A DNA stretch of 15,034 bases. Source: an uncultured Ruminiclostridium sp. Lineage in GTDB: Bacteria; Bacillota; Clostridia; Oscillospirales; Ruminococcaceae. Under the pieces are notes generated by a model. The model was not told the DNA's origin, did not search any database, and saw only the letters and a list, made by a program, of their open reading frames with translations. The DNA is taken from contig CAJUFF010000031.1 in the NCBI GenBank assembly GCA_910585505.1, forward strand, positions 7,732 to 22,765. The letters run 5' to 3'. Shown here in pieces: positions 6,888-13,305 of this stretch (position 1 is the first letter of the stretch; each line of letters opens with the position of its first letter). The translations under genes and the position numbers were made by a program.

Positions 6888-7952
6888 TTAACCCTCAAAA
6901 AATCCGCTTTCGGGCTTTATGTCGATTTTGTATCCCGTAAGCTTGGCCGCCAGCTTGGCGTTTTGCCCCTTGTTGCCAATGGCTAATGAAAGCTGATTGT
7001 CGGGAACAACTACCGTACAGGACTTTATCTCCTCGTCGGGTATATCCACGCTTATTACGTCGGCGGGCTTCAAGGCCTGCTTTATAAACTCGCAGGGATC
7101 GTCGTTATATATTACTATATCTATTTTTTCGCCGCAAAGCTCGTCGCATATCTTGGAGATTCTGCTTCTCTGCGGTCCTATGCAGGCGCCCAAAGGATCC
7201 ACATTGGGATCGCTGCTGATAACCGCCATTTTACTGCGCTGTCCCGGCTCTCTGCTTATGGACTTTATTTCTACGATACCCTCGAAAATTTCCGGAACCT
7301 CCTGTTCAAAAAGCCTTTTTATAAAATCGCGGTTGGTTCTGCTTATTTTGAGCATCGGACGTCGGTCGGCGGGAGACGCGCCGCTTACAAACACCTTTAT
7401 CATATCGTTTTCGTGAAGCTCGTCTCCGGGAAGCTGCTCGCTTCTGAACAGCATTACCTCATTGCCTTTTATTTCCACCGTTGCGTTACCGGTGGCTGGC
7501 TCAACCTTAAGCACCTTTACGGAAACCGCCTCATTCTGAAGTTCGCCCCATTGTTCAACCAACTTGCTGCGTTCCACGTCCTTGATACCCTGCTTCATAA
7601 CCTGCTTGGCAGTCTGAGCAGCGATTCTTCCAAAATGCATCGTATCAAGAGGGATTATACAGGTATCTCCCGGTTTATAGCGTTTGCTGTACTTTTTGGC
7701 TTCCTCCGCCGAAATCTGGTTGGCGTCGTCCTCTACCTCCTCGACAACCTCCTTTAACAGAGCCACTTCAAGGGCGCCCGTTCTTTCGTTTACGGTATAT
7801 TTTACATTTTCGCAGCGAGGATATTCCTTTTTTACCGCAATTCCCACCGCAGTCTCAATTTTCTCTATCAGAAGCTCCGGCTCAATTCCCTTTTCATCCG
7901 CAAGCATTTTAAGAGCGTCGTAAAAGCTAACATTTTTTTCGTTGGCAGCCAT
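6888..7952 (-). CDS. nusA: Transcription termination/antitermination factor NusA
   Basis: Binds RNA polymerase and nascent RNA, controlling pausing, termination and antitermination. The 354-aa protein has the NusA N-terminal RNAP-binding domain (about 1-125), the S1 domain (about 130-200), and KH1 and KH2 (about 200-345); there are no C-terminal acidic repeats, as usual in Firmicutes. KH1 carries REPGQRSKMAV and VDPLGACIGPQRSRI; the usual GxxG loop reads Gly259-Pro-Gln-Arg262, with the last glycine replaced by arginine. KH2 has an intact GNKG in AIGNKGQNAKLAAKLTGYKIDI. It lies 54 bp after rimP and 29 bp before ylxR. Confidence 0.97.
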   Translation of the reverse strand: MAANEKNVSFYDALKMLADEKGIEPELLIEKIETAVGIAVKKEYPRCENVKYTVNERTGALEVALLKEVVEEVEDDANQISAEEAKKYSKRYKPGDTCIIPLDTMHFGRIAAQTAKQVMKQGIKDVERSKLVEQWGELQNEAVSVKVLKVEPATGNATVEIKGNEVMLFRSEQLPGDELHENDMIKVFVSGASPADRRPMLKISRTNRDFIKRLFEQEVPEIFEGIVEIKSISREPGQRSKMAVISSDPNVDPLGACIGPQRSRISKICDELCGEKIDIVIYNDDPCEFIKQALKPADVISVDIPDEEIKSCTVVVPDNQLSLAIGNKGQNAKLAAKLTGYKIDIKPESGFFEG

Positions 7953-8006
7953 TTCAGCATTCCTCCTGTGAATTATCGGCTAAAATATATATCAGATGTA
8001 TTTCGG

Positions 8007-8558
8007 TCATTCGTCGTTTTCTTCGGCCGTATCGAACCGTATGTCAACGGATTCCGTTTCGTCCGCGTCATACTCTTCAAGCTCTTCCGGCTCGTAATTT
8101 ACCTTTATGCACTTGGAAAGTTTTATCTTTTCTCCGTCTACCGTAATCGAAGCTTTTTCCTCGTCGTACTCCTCAAGGATCCCCGTTTTATAACTTTCCC
8201 CGCCGTCGGATTTAACGTGGGCGCTTACCCGCTGACCTAAAGATTCCTTAAAATGTTCGGGTTTTCTCAATTTTTTGTACACTCCGGGGGTGCCTATTTC
8301 AAGAATATCCACCTGTTCGATAAACTTCTGCCTGTCAAAAATCTCGTTTATCGGCCGGGACAGTTCCTCGCACTTATCGCTGTCCATACCATCCTCATTG
8401 TCAAAGAGCACTCTGAGGTACCACATTGCGCCTTCTTTTTCAAAGCAGACGTCATAAAGCTTACAGCCCGCTTTTTCTATAAGAGGTTTCGCAAGTCGCA
8501 GCGCCTCCTCCTCTATTTTGGGAGCAAGCGACTTTTTGCCGCCTTTTTCTTTTGCCAT
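8007..8558 (-). CDS. rimP: Ribosome maturation factor RimP
   Basis: Needed for 30S subunit maturation. The 183-aa product has the N-terminal RimP domain (AGCKLYDVCFEKEGAMWYL, then LRVLFDNEDGMDSDKCEELSR) and the signature LEIGTPGVYKKLRKPEHF (86-103), followed by the SH3-like C-terminal domain. The last 30 residues or so form an acidic tail. ATG at 8558 has GGAG 8 nt upstream; another ATG 4 bases upstream is out of frame. First gene of the cluster, driven by the consensus promoter at 8688-8716. Confidence 0.95.
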   Translation of the reverse strand: MAKEKGGKKSLAPKIEEEALRLAKPLIEKAGCKLYDVCFEKEGAMWYLRVLFDNEDGMDSDKCEELSRPINEIFDRQKFIEQVDILEIGTPGVYKKLRKPEHFKESLGQRVSAHVKSDGGESYKTGILEEYDEEKASITVDGEKIKLSKCIKVNYEPEELEEYDADETESVDIRFDTAEENDE

Positions 8559-8591
8559 TCATTTTCTCCGTTCAAAAAAGCCGCCTGTACG

Positions 8592-8623
8592 GAGGGTTTT
8601 CGGTAAAATTTCAAAAATCCCTC
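8592..8623 (-). other. Second leader hairpin upstream of rimP
   Basis: GAGGG...CCCTC arms extended by TTTT/AAAA with one bulged base, around a 13-base loop, in the 5' leader of the rimP transcript. No U-run follows directly. It may be part of a folded leader with the hairpin at 8635-8659. Confidence 0.5.
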
Positions 8624-8634
8624 AAACAAACGTT

Positions 8635-8659
8635 AAGACCGAGTTGCAAACCCAGTCTT
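8635..8659 (-). other. Leader hairpin upstream of rimP
   Basis: On the minus strand AAGACTGGGTT and AACTCGGTCTT pair over 11 positions (two G-U pairs) around a three-base loop, about 20 nt into the transcript from the rimP promoter. Firmicutes rimP genes often have a stable leader hairpin, as I recall it; this one fits the position. Whether it regulates is unknown. Confidence 0.6.
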
Positions 8660-8687
8660 ACCATACTCTATCATTATCATCATATTG

Positions 8688-8716
8688 ATTATATCACTAA
8701 AATTTACCTTTGTCAA
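8688..8716 (-). promoter_or_regulatory. Consensus sigma-A promoter for the rimP-nusA-infB cluster
   Basis: Perfect TTGACA (8716-8711) and TATAAT (8693-8688) with a 17-bp spacer on the minus strand. Transcription would start near 8680, about 120 nt before the rimP start codon. Confidence 0.9.
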
Positions 8717-8764
8717 TGCTTTTGTGACAATTTTTTAAAATTTTGAAAAAATTTTTCTAAAACC

Positions 8765-8793
8765 TTGACAACTTCCTCTCACGGTGATATAAT
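8765..8793 (+). promoter_or_regulatory. Consensus sigma-A promoter for thiT
   Basis: Perfect TTGACA (8765-8770), 17-bp spacer, TATAAT (8788-8793). The -35 box is 48 bp from that of the divergent rimP promoter. The start would be near 8800, just upstream of the TPP riboswitch. Confidence 0.9.
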
Positions 8794-8824
8794 TTTTTTG
8801 TCGGCTAAAAGCGGCCGGCAAAAT

Positions 8825-8915
8825 AAGCAGGGAGCTGATATTTCGGCTGAGAGGAAACGGATTGACGTTTCGACCTATTGACCTGATTCGGATAATGCCG
8901 ACGTAGGGAGAATAG
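8825..8915 (+). promoter_or_regulatory. TPP riboswitch (THI element)
   Basis: Core THI-box elements are present in order: GGGAGCTG, GGCTGAGAG (8845-8853), P3 stem GAAACG/CGTTTC, ACCTGAT (8881-8887), P5 TCGG ATAATG CCGA and CGTAGGGA. Family members bind thiamine pyrophosphate and turn off downstream genes. The next gene is a thiamine transporter and an intrinsic terminator lies between them. Confidence 0.95.
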
Positions 8916-8939
8916 ATTTGTATTTTACGATACCTCACG

Positions 8940-8975
8940 CCCCTGCGCCCTAAAAAGCGCGGGGGTTAATTTTTT
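8940..8975 (+). terminator. Riboswitch-controlled terminator in the thiT leader
   Basis: CCCCTGCGC (8940-8948) pairs with GCGCGGGGG (8957-8965), followed by TTAATTTTTT. It lies 25 nt after the TPP aptamer and 26 nt before the thiT ATG, as expected for the expression platform: TPP binding should favour this stem and stop transcription. Confidence 0.85.
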
Positions 8976-9001
8976 CCTGCAAATTGAAAGGACGTAAAAA
9001 A

Positions 9002-9796
9002 ATGAACCAGAAAACACTTAGACTGACGGAATCGGCTATAATGTTAGCCTTGGGCTTTATCCTGAGCTTGCTCAAGATAATAGACATGCCCTTTGGCGGA
9101 TCGGTAACGGTATTCGGTATGCTGCCCGTTATCATCATAGCTTACAGATACGGCACCGCGTGGGGGCTGCTGGTGGGATTTACCGCAAGCCTGCTTCAAA
9201 TGCTGTCCGGTCTTAAGAATCTTACCTACGGAACAAGCGCCGGGGCGGTGATCGCCATTATAATGCTTGACTACGTTGTCGCCTTTACCGCAATGGGGCT
9301 TGGCGGTCTTTTCAAAGGAAAAGTGAAGGATAAGGGTACAGGCATAGCTTTAGGCGCGCTCACTGCCTGCCTTGTACGCTACATATGCCATACCGCGGTA
9401 GGCTGCACCGTATGGGCGGGAGTATCCATTCCCACCAGCGACGGACTTCTGTATTCCATGGTGTACAATGCGGCGTATATGATACCCGAAACCGTCATAA
9501 CCGTTGCGGGTGCGTACTTTGCCGGAAAAATATTTACTCTTTCGGAGCAGCAAATAAAGCCTGTACCCATGAAGGATGGCTCGGCCGGAAGGGCGGCGGC
9601 AATGCTTCCCGCCGTCATGGGTCTGGTAATATCGTTTGTGTTTATTTTTGCCATGGTACAGACGGAAGAAGGATTTGACATAACCGCCATTACACGCACA
9701 GATATTTTTGACTGGTTGGCGCCTGTCATTGTTTTTATTGCGGGAATAGTCATATCGGTGATTATTAAGAATACGGTTAAGAAAAAGCTTTCTTGA
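9002..9796 (+). CDS. thiT: Energy-coupled thiamine transporter S-component ThiT
   Basis: Membrane substrate-binding component of an ECF-type thiamine importer; the shared EcfA/A'/T energy module is not in the window. I chose ATG 9002 (264 aa) over an upstream in-frame TTG (8984) because GAAAGGA ends 9 nt before it. ThiT landmarks are visible: LDYVVAF (89-95), RYICHTAVGCTVW (126-138), and YSMVYNAAYMIPE (151-163), matching the thiamine-site Trp, Tyr and Asn region. Family members have about 180-190 residues and six helices; this one has about 75-80 extra C-terminal residues with two further hydrophobic segments (about 203-222 and 238-257). The TPP riboswitch upstream supports the substrate. Confidence 0.94.
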   Translation: MNQKTLRLTESAIMLALGFILSLLKIIDMPFGGSVTVFGMLPVIIIAYRYGTAWGLLVGFTASLLQMLSGLKNLTYGTSAGAVIAIIMLDYVVAFTAMGLGGLFKGKVKDKGTGIALGALTACLVRYICHTAVGCTVWAGVSIPTSDGLLYSMVYNAAYMIPETVITVAGAYFAGKIFTLSEQQIKPVPMKDGSAGRAAAMLPAVMGLVISFVFIFAMVQTEEGFDITAITRTDIFDWLAPVIVFIAGIVISVIIKNTVKKKLS

Positions 9797-9811
9797 TTTT
9801 TTACCCATAAC

Positions 9812-9861
9812 GCAATGTCCGCCGAATAGCACTTCTTCTATTCGGCGGACATTGCTTTTTT
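9812..9861 (+). terminator. Strong intrinsic terminator after thiT
   Basis: GCAATGTCCGCCGAATAG (9812-9829) pairs perfectly with CTATTCGGCGGACATTGC (9838-9855), an 18-bp stem with an 8-base loop followed by TTTTTT, 16 bp after the thiT stop. Confidence 0.95.
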
Positions 9862-9886
9862 CCTTGATATTTTTCATTTCTGCCCG

Positions 9887-9925
9887 CGTCTTACCTCAAG
9901 CTTTCATTTGCGAAACGGTAAGACG
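9887..9925. repeat. Inverted repeat downstream of apbE
   Basis: CGTCTTACC (9887-9895) and GGTAAGACG (9917-9925) form a 9-bp perfect stem, with a possible inner TTTC/GAAA pair. It lies 47 bp past the apbE stop. No U-run follows on either strand, so it is at most an atypical terminator or RNA-end stabiliser. Confidence 0.55.
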
Positions 9926-9971
9926 AATTTTTAGTCAAATCTATAACTTGAACTTTTAGCCGAAATCTACA

Positions 9972-10994
9972 TTACCGCTTTATCTCCGACACTTCCATAT
10001 CCGAAAGATTTGTGAAAACGTCCGTAAGCCCCTCGGTTAAAATAATTCTTTTATCTTCGGTCACCAACAGCATTTCAAATCCCCCTTTTTCCTTCCAAAG
10101 CTTTACCGCCTTATCCACACCCATTACAAAAACCGCAGTTGAAAGAGCGTCGCATTTGATCCCGCTTTCTCCCGCTATTGTGGCCGAAACTATGCCGTTA
10201 TCCGCCGGATAGCCGTCGGCGGGATCGATAATATGGTGATAGCGTTTCCCATCTTCACCTTCAAAATATCTTTCGTAATTTCCCGAAGTCACCACCGCCG
10301 CGTTTTCAAGCTTAAGCAAGCACATATTGCCTTCGTCAAAGGGATTTTTTACCGCGATATTCCAACTTGTCCCGTCGATTTTTGCGCCCAGAGCCTGCAC
10401 GTTTCCACCCAAGCTTATTATTGCCGACTCCACGCCGTTTTCCTTCAAGACGGCGACCGCCCTGTCTCCGGCGTAGCCCTTTGCCGCCGCGCCCAAGTCA
10501 ATTTGCTCTCCAAAAGGCAAAAAAACCGTATTATCTCCCACCTTAACGGAGCGGTAATCCACTTTTTCCAGCAAATTATCCAACGTCTCCTCGTCAGGAA
10601 TTTTATAATTTCCCGTGGTGAAGCCCCACTCGGTAATAACGGGTCTTAACGTGATATCGAGAGCGCCGCCGCTTTCCTTCCCCGTTTCAAGAGCAGCGCG
10701 TATCACCTTTTCGGTATCGTCGCTTATTGTTACGGTTTCTCCCGCCTTTTCATTGATTTTTGACACCTCGCTGTCCGGATCGGTAGCCGACATAAGAGAC
10801 TCTATGCGCATTACCTCCTCTTTTGCAGCCTTTGCCGCCGATTCGGCACTTTTTCCGTAAACGGTAAGGGCAATATATGTATCCATAGCAACAAATCCCG
10901 TCTGATAAACAGGCGACTCGGAACCGCAGGAGCACAGCAAAATCGACAGCAGCGAAACAAAAAGAACTCCTGCCCACTTAGGCTTTTTTATCAC
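9972..10994 (-). CDS. apbE: FAD:protein FMN transferase ApbE (lipoprotein)
   Basis: Covalently attaches FMN from FAD to Thr/Ser of extracytoplasmic flavoproteins. The 340-aa product starts with a lipoprotein signal (KK, hydrophobic stretch, lipobox LCSC, Cys23), so it is probably anchored outside the membrane. Family motifs: MDTYIALTVYG (about 37-47), DITLRPVITEWGF, DLGAAAKGYAGD (from Asp166), ISLGGNVQALG, TSGNYERYF, HHIIDPADGYP (253-263) and the Mg-site DALST (282-286). Start is GTG at 10994, with only a weak ribosome binding site; the signal peptide supports it. Gx transporter and NusG-II genes lie upstream in the same direction; no FMN-binding substrate protein is encoded in the window. 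Confidence 0.95.
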   Translation of the reverse strand: MIKKPKWAGVLFVSLLSILLCSCGSESPVYQTGFVAMDTYIALTVYGKSAESAAKAAKEEVMRIESLMSATDPDSEVSKINEKAGETVTISDDTEKVIRAALETGKESGGALDITLRPVITEWGFTTGNYKIPDEETLDNLLEKVDYRSVKVGDNTVFLPFGEQIDLGAAAKGYAGDRAVAVLKENGVESAIISLGGNVQALGAKIDGTSWNIAVKNPFDEGNMCLLKLENAAVVTSGNYERYFEGEDGKRYHHIIDPADGYPADNGIVSATIAGESGIKCDALSTAVFVMGVDKAVKLWKEKGGFEMLLVTEDKRIILTEGLTDVFTNLSDMEVSEIKR

Positions 10995-11051
10995 GGCTTT
11001 ATTTCTTCACTTTCTTTGAAAAATAGTTTCGGCATATCACCTTAGAATAAA

Positions 11052-11552
11052 TTATTTAATCTTTTCCGTCCTTTTTATAACAAGCTGAGCCGCAAGCCCC
11101 GTCAATGCTCCCGCGATACAGCCGGACAAAACCAGCGGCGGAAGATAAAACCACACGGCGGCGGTTTTCATTATAAGCGAAGCCGCCGTAAGCTGCCCCA
11201 GATTGTGCAGAACCGCACCGAAAACGCTGCACAACCACAAGCGGTTTATGGGTATAATCTTTTTCAGAGGGAGCATACCCAAAAGGCAAAACGTGCCGCC
11301 TGAAAGGCTGTACAAAAGCGCCGAGGGATTGGAGGAAAAAAACGACCCCAGCAACACTCTCGCCAAAAGCATCAGCGCCGCTTCGCTCCATTTACAGCGA
11401 TAGACGGCATAAACCGTTATTATGTTGGCCAGACCCAATTTGACTCCCGCCACGGGAGAAAGATTTGGAATTTGAAGCTCCACAACAAAAATGATCAGCG
11501 CTATGGCGGTCAGGAGCGCCAACTCGGTCATTCGGCGTATCTTTTTATTCAT
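11052..11552 (-). CDS. Gx transporter family membrane protein (Hpre_diP_synt_I family)
   Basis: A 166-aa hydrophobic protein with about five membrane segments. Landmarks are LALLTAIALIIFVVELQIP at the N-terminus, VKLGLANIITVYAVY, GSFFSSNPSALLYSLSGG and GAVLHNLGQLTAA. The family was named for heptaprenyl diphosphate synthase component I, but it resembles small S-component-like transporters, and I do not infer prenyl synthase activity. It recurs next to NusG-domain-II proteins and ApbE in Firmicutes redox/flavinylation loci, as here. ATG at 11552; 68 bp after the NusG-II gene, 57 bp before apbE, no clear promoter in either gap. The transported substrate is unknown. Confidence 0.88.
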   Translation of the reverse strand: MNKKIRRMTELALLTAIALIIFVVELQIPNLSPVAGVKLGLANIITVYAVYRCKWSEAALMLLARVLLGSFFSSNPSALLYSLSGGTFCLLGMLPLKKIIPINRLWLCSVFGAVLHNLGQLTAASLIMKTAAVWFYLPPLVLSGCIAGALTGLAAQLVIKRTEKIK

Positions 11553-11620
11553 TATTCCGCTTTTTCCTTTTATGCCAATGCCAATATTTCCGTATTGTTC
11601 CCGTATTCAACGCAGACGAT

Positions 11621-12001
11621 TCATCCGACCACCGCGTCGATTCCATCATAGTCCGAAGCGAACTTTATTACCAGATGATTGGGGAGACAGACGATAGGAG
11701 CGGAAGAGGACAGCCAGCTCATTTTTACGCAGGTATTATCCGGACAGCCCGCTTCAGACACTCTTATTTTTCCGTCCTTTATTTCAAGAAGATTATAACT
11801 GTCGCCGTAATCAATTCTTATAAAGCGCTCATCCTCCGCGTTTATGTAAACGGTATATAGGATCTGATCATCTCTCAAAACTTGAACAACGTTCATTTTA
11901 TTGGGCATAAGCAGCAAAAGGGTGCCTAAAGCGCCTGAGAGAGACAGTACCCCCGCAAGGATATAAGCCAACACAAGTCCTTTTTTCGCTTTTGTCTTCA
12001 C
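11621..12001 (-). CDS. NusG domain II-containing membrane-anchored protein
   Basis: A 126-aa protein with one N-terminal membrane helix (about 9-31), then a small beta domain of the NusG_II type placed outside the membrane. It keeps three cysteines in the family pattern AGCPDNTCVKM (Cys86, Cys91) and IVCLPNHLVI (Cys104). Members are found with Gx transporters and ApbE but have no established biochemical role. The start is GTG (12001-11999), overlapping the araD stop (TGA 12000-11998) by 4 bp as GTGA. Translation therefore looks coupled to araD, an unusual partner. Confidence 0.88.
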   Translation of the reverse strand: MKTKAKKGLVLAYILAGVLSLSGALGTLLLLMPNKMNVVQVLRDDQILYTVYINAEDERFIRIDYGDSYNLLEIKDGKIRVSEAGCPDNTCVKMSWLSSSAPIVCLPNHLVIKFASDYDGIDAVVG

Positions 12002-12687
12002 TTCTGTCCGTAATAAGCGTTGGCGCCGTGTTTTCTGAGATAGTGTTTATCCAGGAGCGTTTCATCCATAGACGGCAATCCTTTATTAAGCGTAAGCGCG
12101 TGATATGCCATAAATGCCGCTTCTTCAAGAACAACTGCGTTATGCACGGCGTCGTCGGCGCTTGTTCCCCAAGTAAACGGGCCATGGCTTTTTACCAGAA
12201 CCGCAGGGATCGACATGGGGTCGATATTCTTAAAGGCTTCTATTATCACCGTTCCCGTTTCTTTTTCATATTCGCCGTTGATCTCAGCGCCATTCATCGC
12301 CCTTGTACATGGGATTTCGCCGTAGAAGTAATCGGCGTGGGTGGTACCCAACGCGGGAATGCCCATTCCCGCCTGTGCGAATGAGGTTGCCCAGCGGCTA
12401 TGGGTATGAACTACTCCGCCGATATTTTGAAAGGCTTTGTATAATTCAAGGTGGGTGGGGGTATCGCTGGATGGCTTGTATTTTCCCTCCACTATTTCCC
12501 CCTTAAGATTCATAAGCACCATATCGTCAGGGGTCATTTTATCGTAATCAACGCCTGATGGTTTTATTGCGAAGATACCGCTTTCGCGGTCGATTTCGGA
12601 GGCGTTTCCCCATGTGAAGATGGCTAAATTGTGTTTGGGAAGAAGGAGGTTTGCTTCGTATACACGTTGTTTTAAGGTATCTAACAT
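11998..12687 (-). CDS. araD: L-ribulose-5-phosphate 4-epimerase AraD
   Basis: Zinc-dependent class II aldolase-like enzyme converting L-ribulose 5-phosphate to D-xylulose 5-phosphate, the last dedicated step of L-arabinose use. The 229-aa product closely resembles E. coli AraD throughout as I recall it: LPKHNL, WGNAS, KPSGVDYDKMTPDDMV, KPSSDTPTHLELY, HTHSRWAT, TTHADYFYG and the C-terminal LLDKHYLRKHGANAYYGQ. Zinc ligands His94, His96 and His168 are present, with Asp75, catalytic Asp119 and Tyr226. ATG at 12687 follows AAAGGA at about 10-nt spacing. It has a promoter of its own (12741-12770), and the kinase gene lies 618 bp upstream. No araA isomerase is in the window. Confidence 0.96.
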   Translation of the reverse strand: MLDTLKQRVYEANLLLPKHNLAIFTWGNASEIDRESGIFAIKPSGVDYDKMTPDDMVLMNLKGEIVEGKYKPSSDTPTHLELYKAFQNIGGVVHTHSRWATSFAQAGMGIPALGTTHADYFYGEIPCTRAMNGAEINGEYEKETGTVIIEAFKNIDPMSIPAVLVKSHGPFTWGTSADDAVHNAVVLEEAAFMAYHALTLNKGLPSMDETLLDKHYLRKHGANAYYGQK

Positions 12688-12740
12688 TGGTTTTGGTTCC
12701 TTTCTTTGATTTTATTGTGGAGTTTTGCGTGCCACAAGGG

Positions 12741-12770
12741 ATTTTATCTAAAGTTTATTTCCTTTTTCAA
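12741..12770 (-). promoter_or_regulatory. Probable promoter for araD and downstream genes
   Basis: Minus strand TTGAAA (12770-12765) and TAAAAT (12746-12741), 18-bp spacer, one mismatch to consensus in each box. It would start transcription near 12734, about 47 nt before the araD ATG. I see no obvious operator. Confidence 0.6.
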
Positions 12771-12815
12771 TGTTTTATTTTTGCATCGGCGGTGCAGGAC
12801 CGCTCCCGCGGGGGG

Positions 12816-12953
12816 CTTAAGGCGACACCAAAGGGGGGCGAAGGTGAACAGGCTCCGCATCCGGTTTTATTTAGAAAGTTTACGGTTTTATCGTAAAGCT
12901 ACTTATCCGGCGGAGCCTGTCCACCACTCTCCCCCCTTAGGTTTCGCCTTAAG
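12816..12953. mobile_element. 138-bp MITE-like element with 43-bp terminal inverted repeats
   Basis: Left end 12816-12858 and right end 12910-12953 are imperfect inverted copies about 43 bp long: CTTAAGGCGA at both tips, a shared run of six G, and ACAGGCTCCGC at the inner ends, with a few mismatches. The 51-bp centre holds a small hairpin (TTTACG/CGTAAA). There is no coding capacity. It lies between the FGGY kinase and araD, upstream of the araD promoter. TTAA sits at each tip and could be either a target duplication or part of the repeat. Confidence 0.8.
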
Positions 12954-13305
12954 AATCCCTTCCTTACCCCCCTCTGGGTGTTTTGTTGTCAATATGCCTT
13001 TCTCTCGATTAAAATGTTGTTCCGATGATTGCTATTATCGTATGCTTGTTTATTTTTTAAGTTGTTTATTTTATATAACTGCTCCTATTAAAGTTTAATC
13101 GCCTAATAAGGTTTATTGTTCCATAAATTATTGCAAATGACTGCGTGCCTGTAAATGTTTTGTTTCTGTCTTGCGTATCAAACTCCGCAAACTGTTCCAT
13201 CAGGCAAAAGTGCTCCTACACCGATAACTGCGCCGCCGTCTCCGTCGATACAAGCTTTCTTACATCAACATACCGACATTTATAAACGCTTTTTCACGAC
13301 TTTCT
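12954..13305. other. AT-rich intergenic stretch, no gene recognised
   Basis: Between the inverted-repeat element and the FGGY kinase stop. It contains a doubled TTGTTTATTTT (about 13046-13072), a palindrome ATTAAAGTTTAAT (about 13087-13099), and a small TTGCG/CGCAA hairpin (13171-13190). On the minus strand 29 codons around 13179-13260 read as a glycine-rich peptide ending in GVGALLPDGTVCGV, but they have no start codon. I see no terminator with a U-run after the kinase gene. Confidence 0.5.

Noticed and set aside
9350..9877. Minus-strand frames of 175 and 124 codons opposite thiT
   Set aside because: They run through the thiT coding region and its terminator; ThiT motifs on the plus strand are unambiguous.
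11052..11552. Heptaprenyl diphosphate synthase component I
   Set aside because: This is an inherited family label. The protein is a small multi-helix membrane protein without prenyl synthase motifs and sits with ApbE and NusG-II genes.
12816..12953. Intrinsic terminator for the kinase gene
   Set aside because: The inverted repeat is long and imperfect with no U-run on either side, over 350 bp from the kinase stop; an element with terminal inverted repeats fits better.
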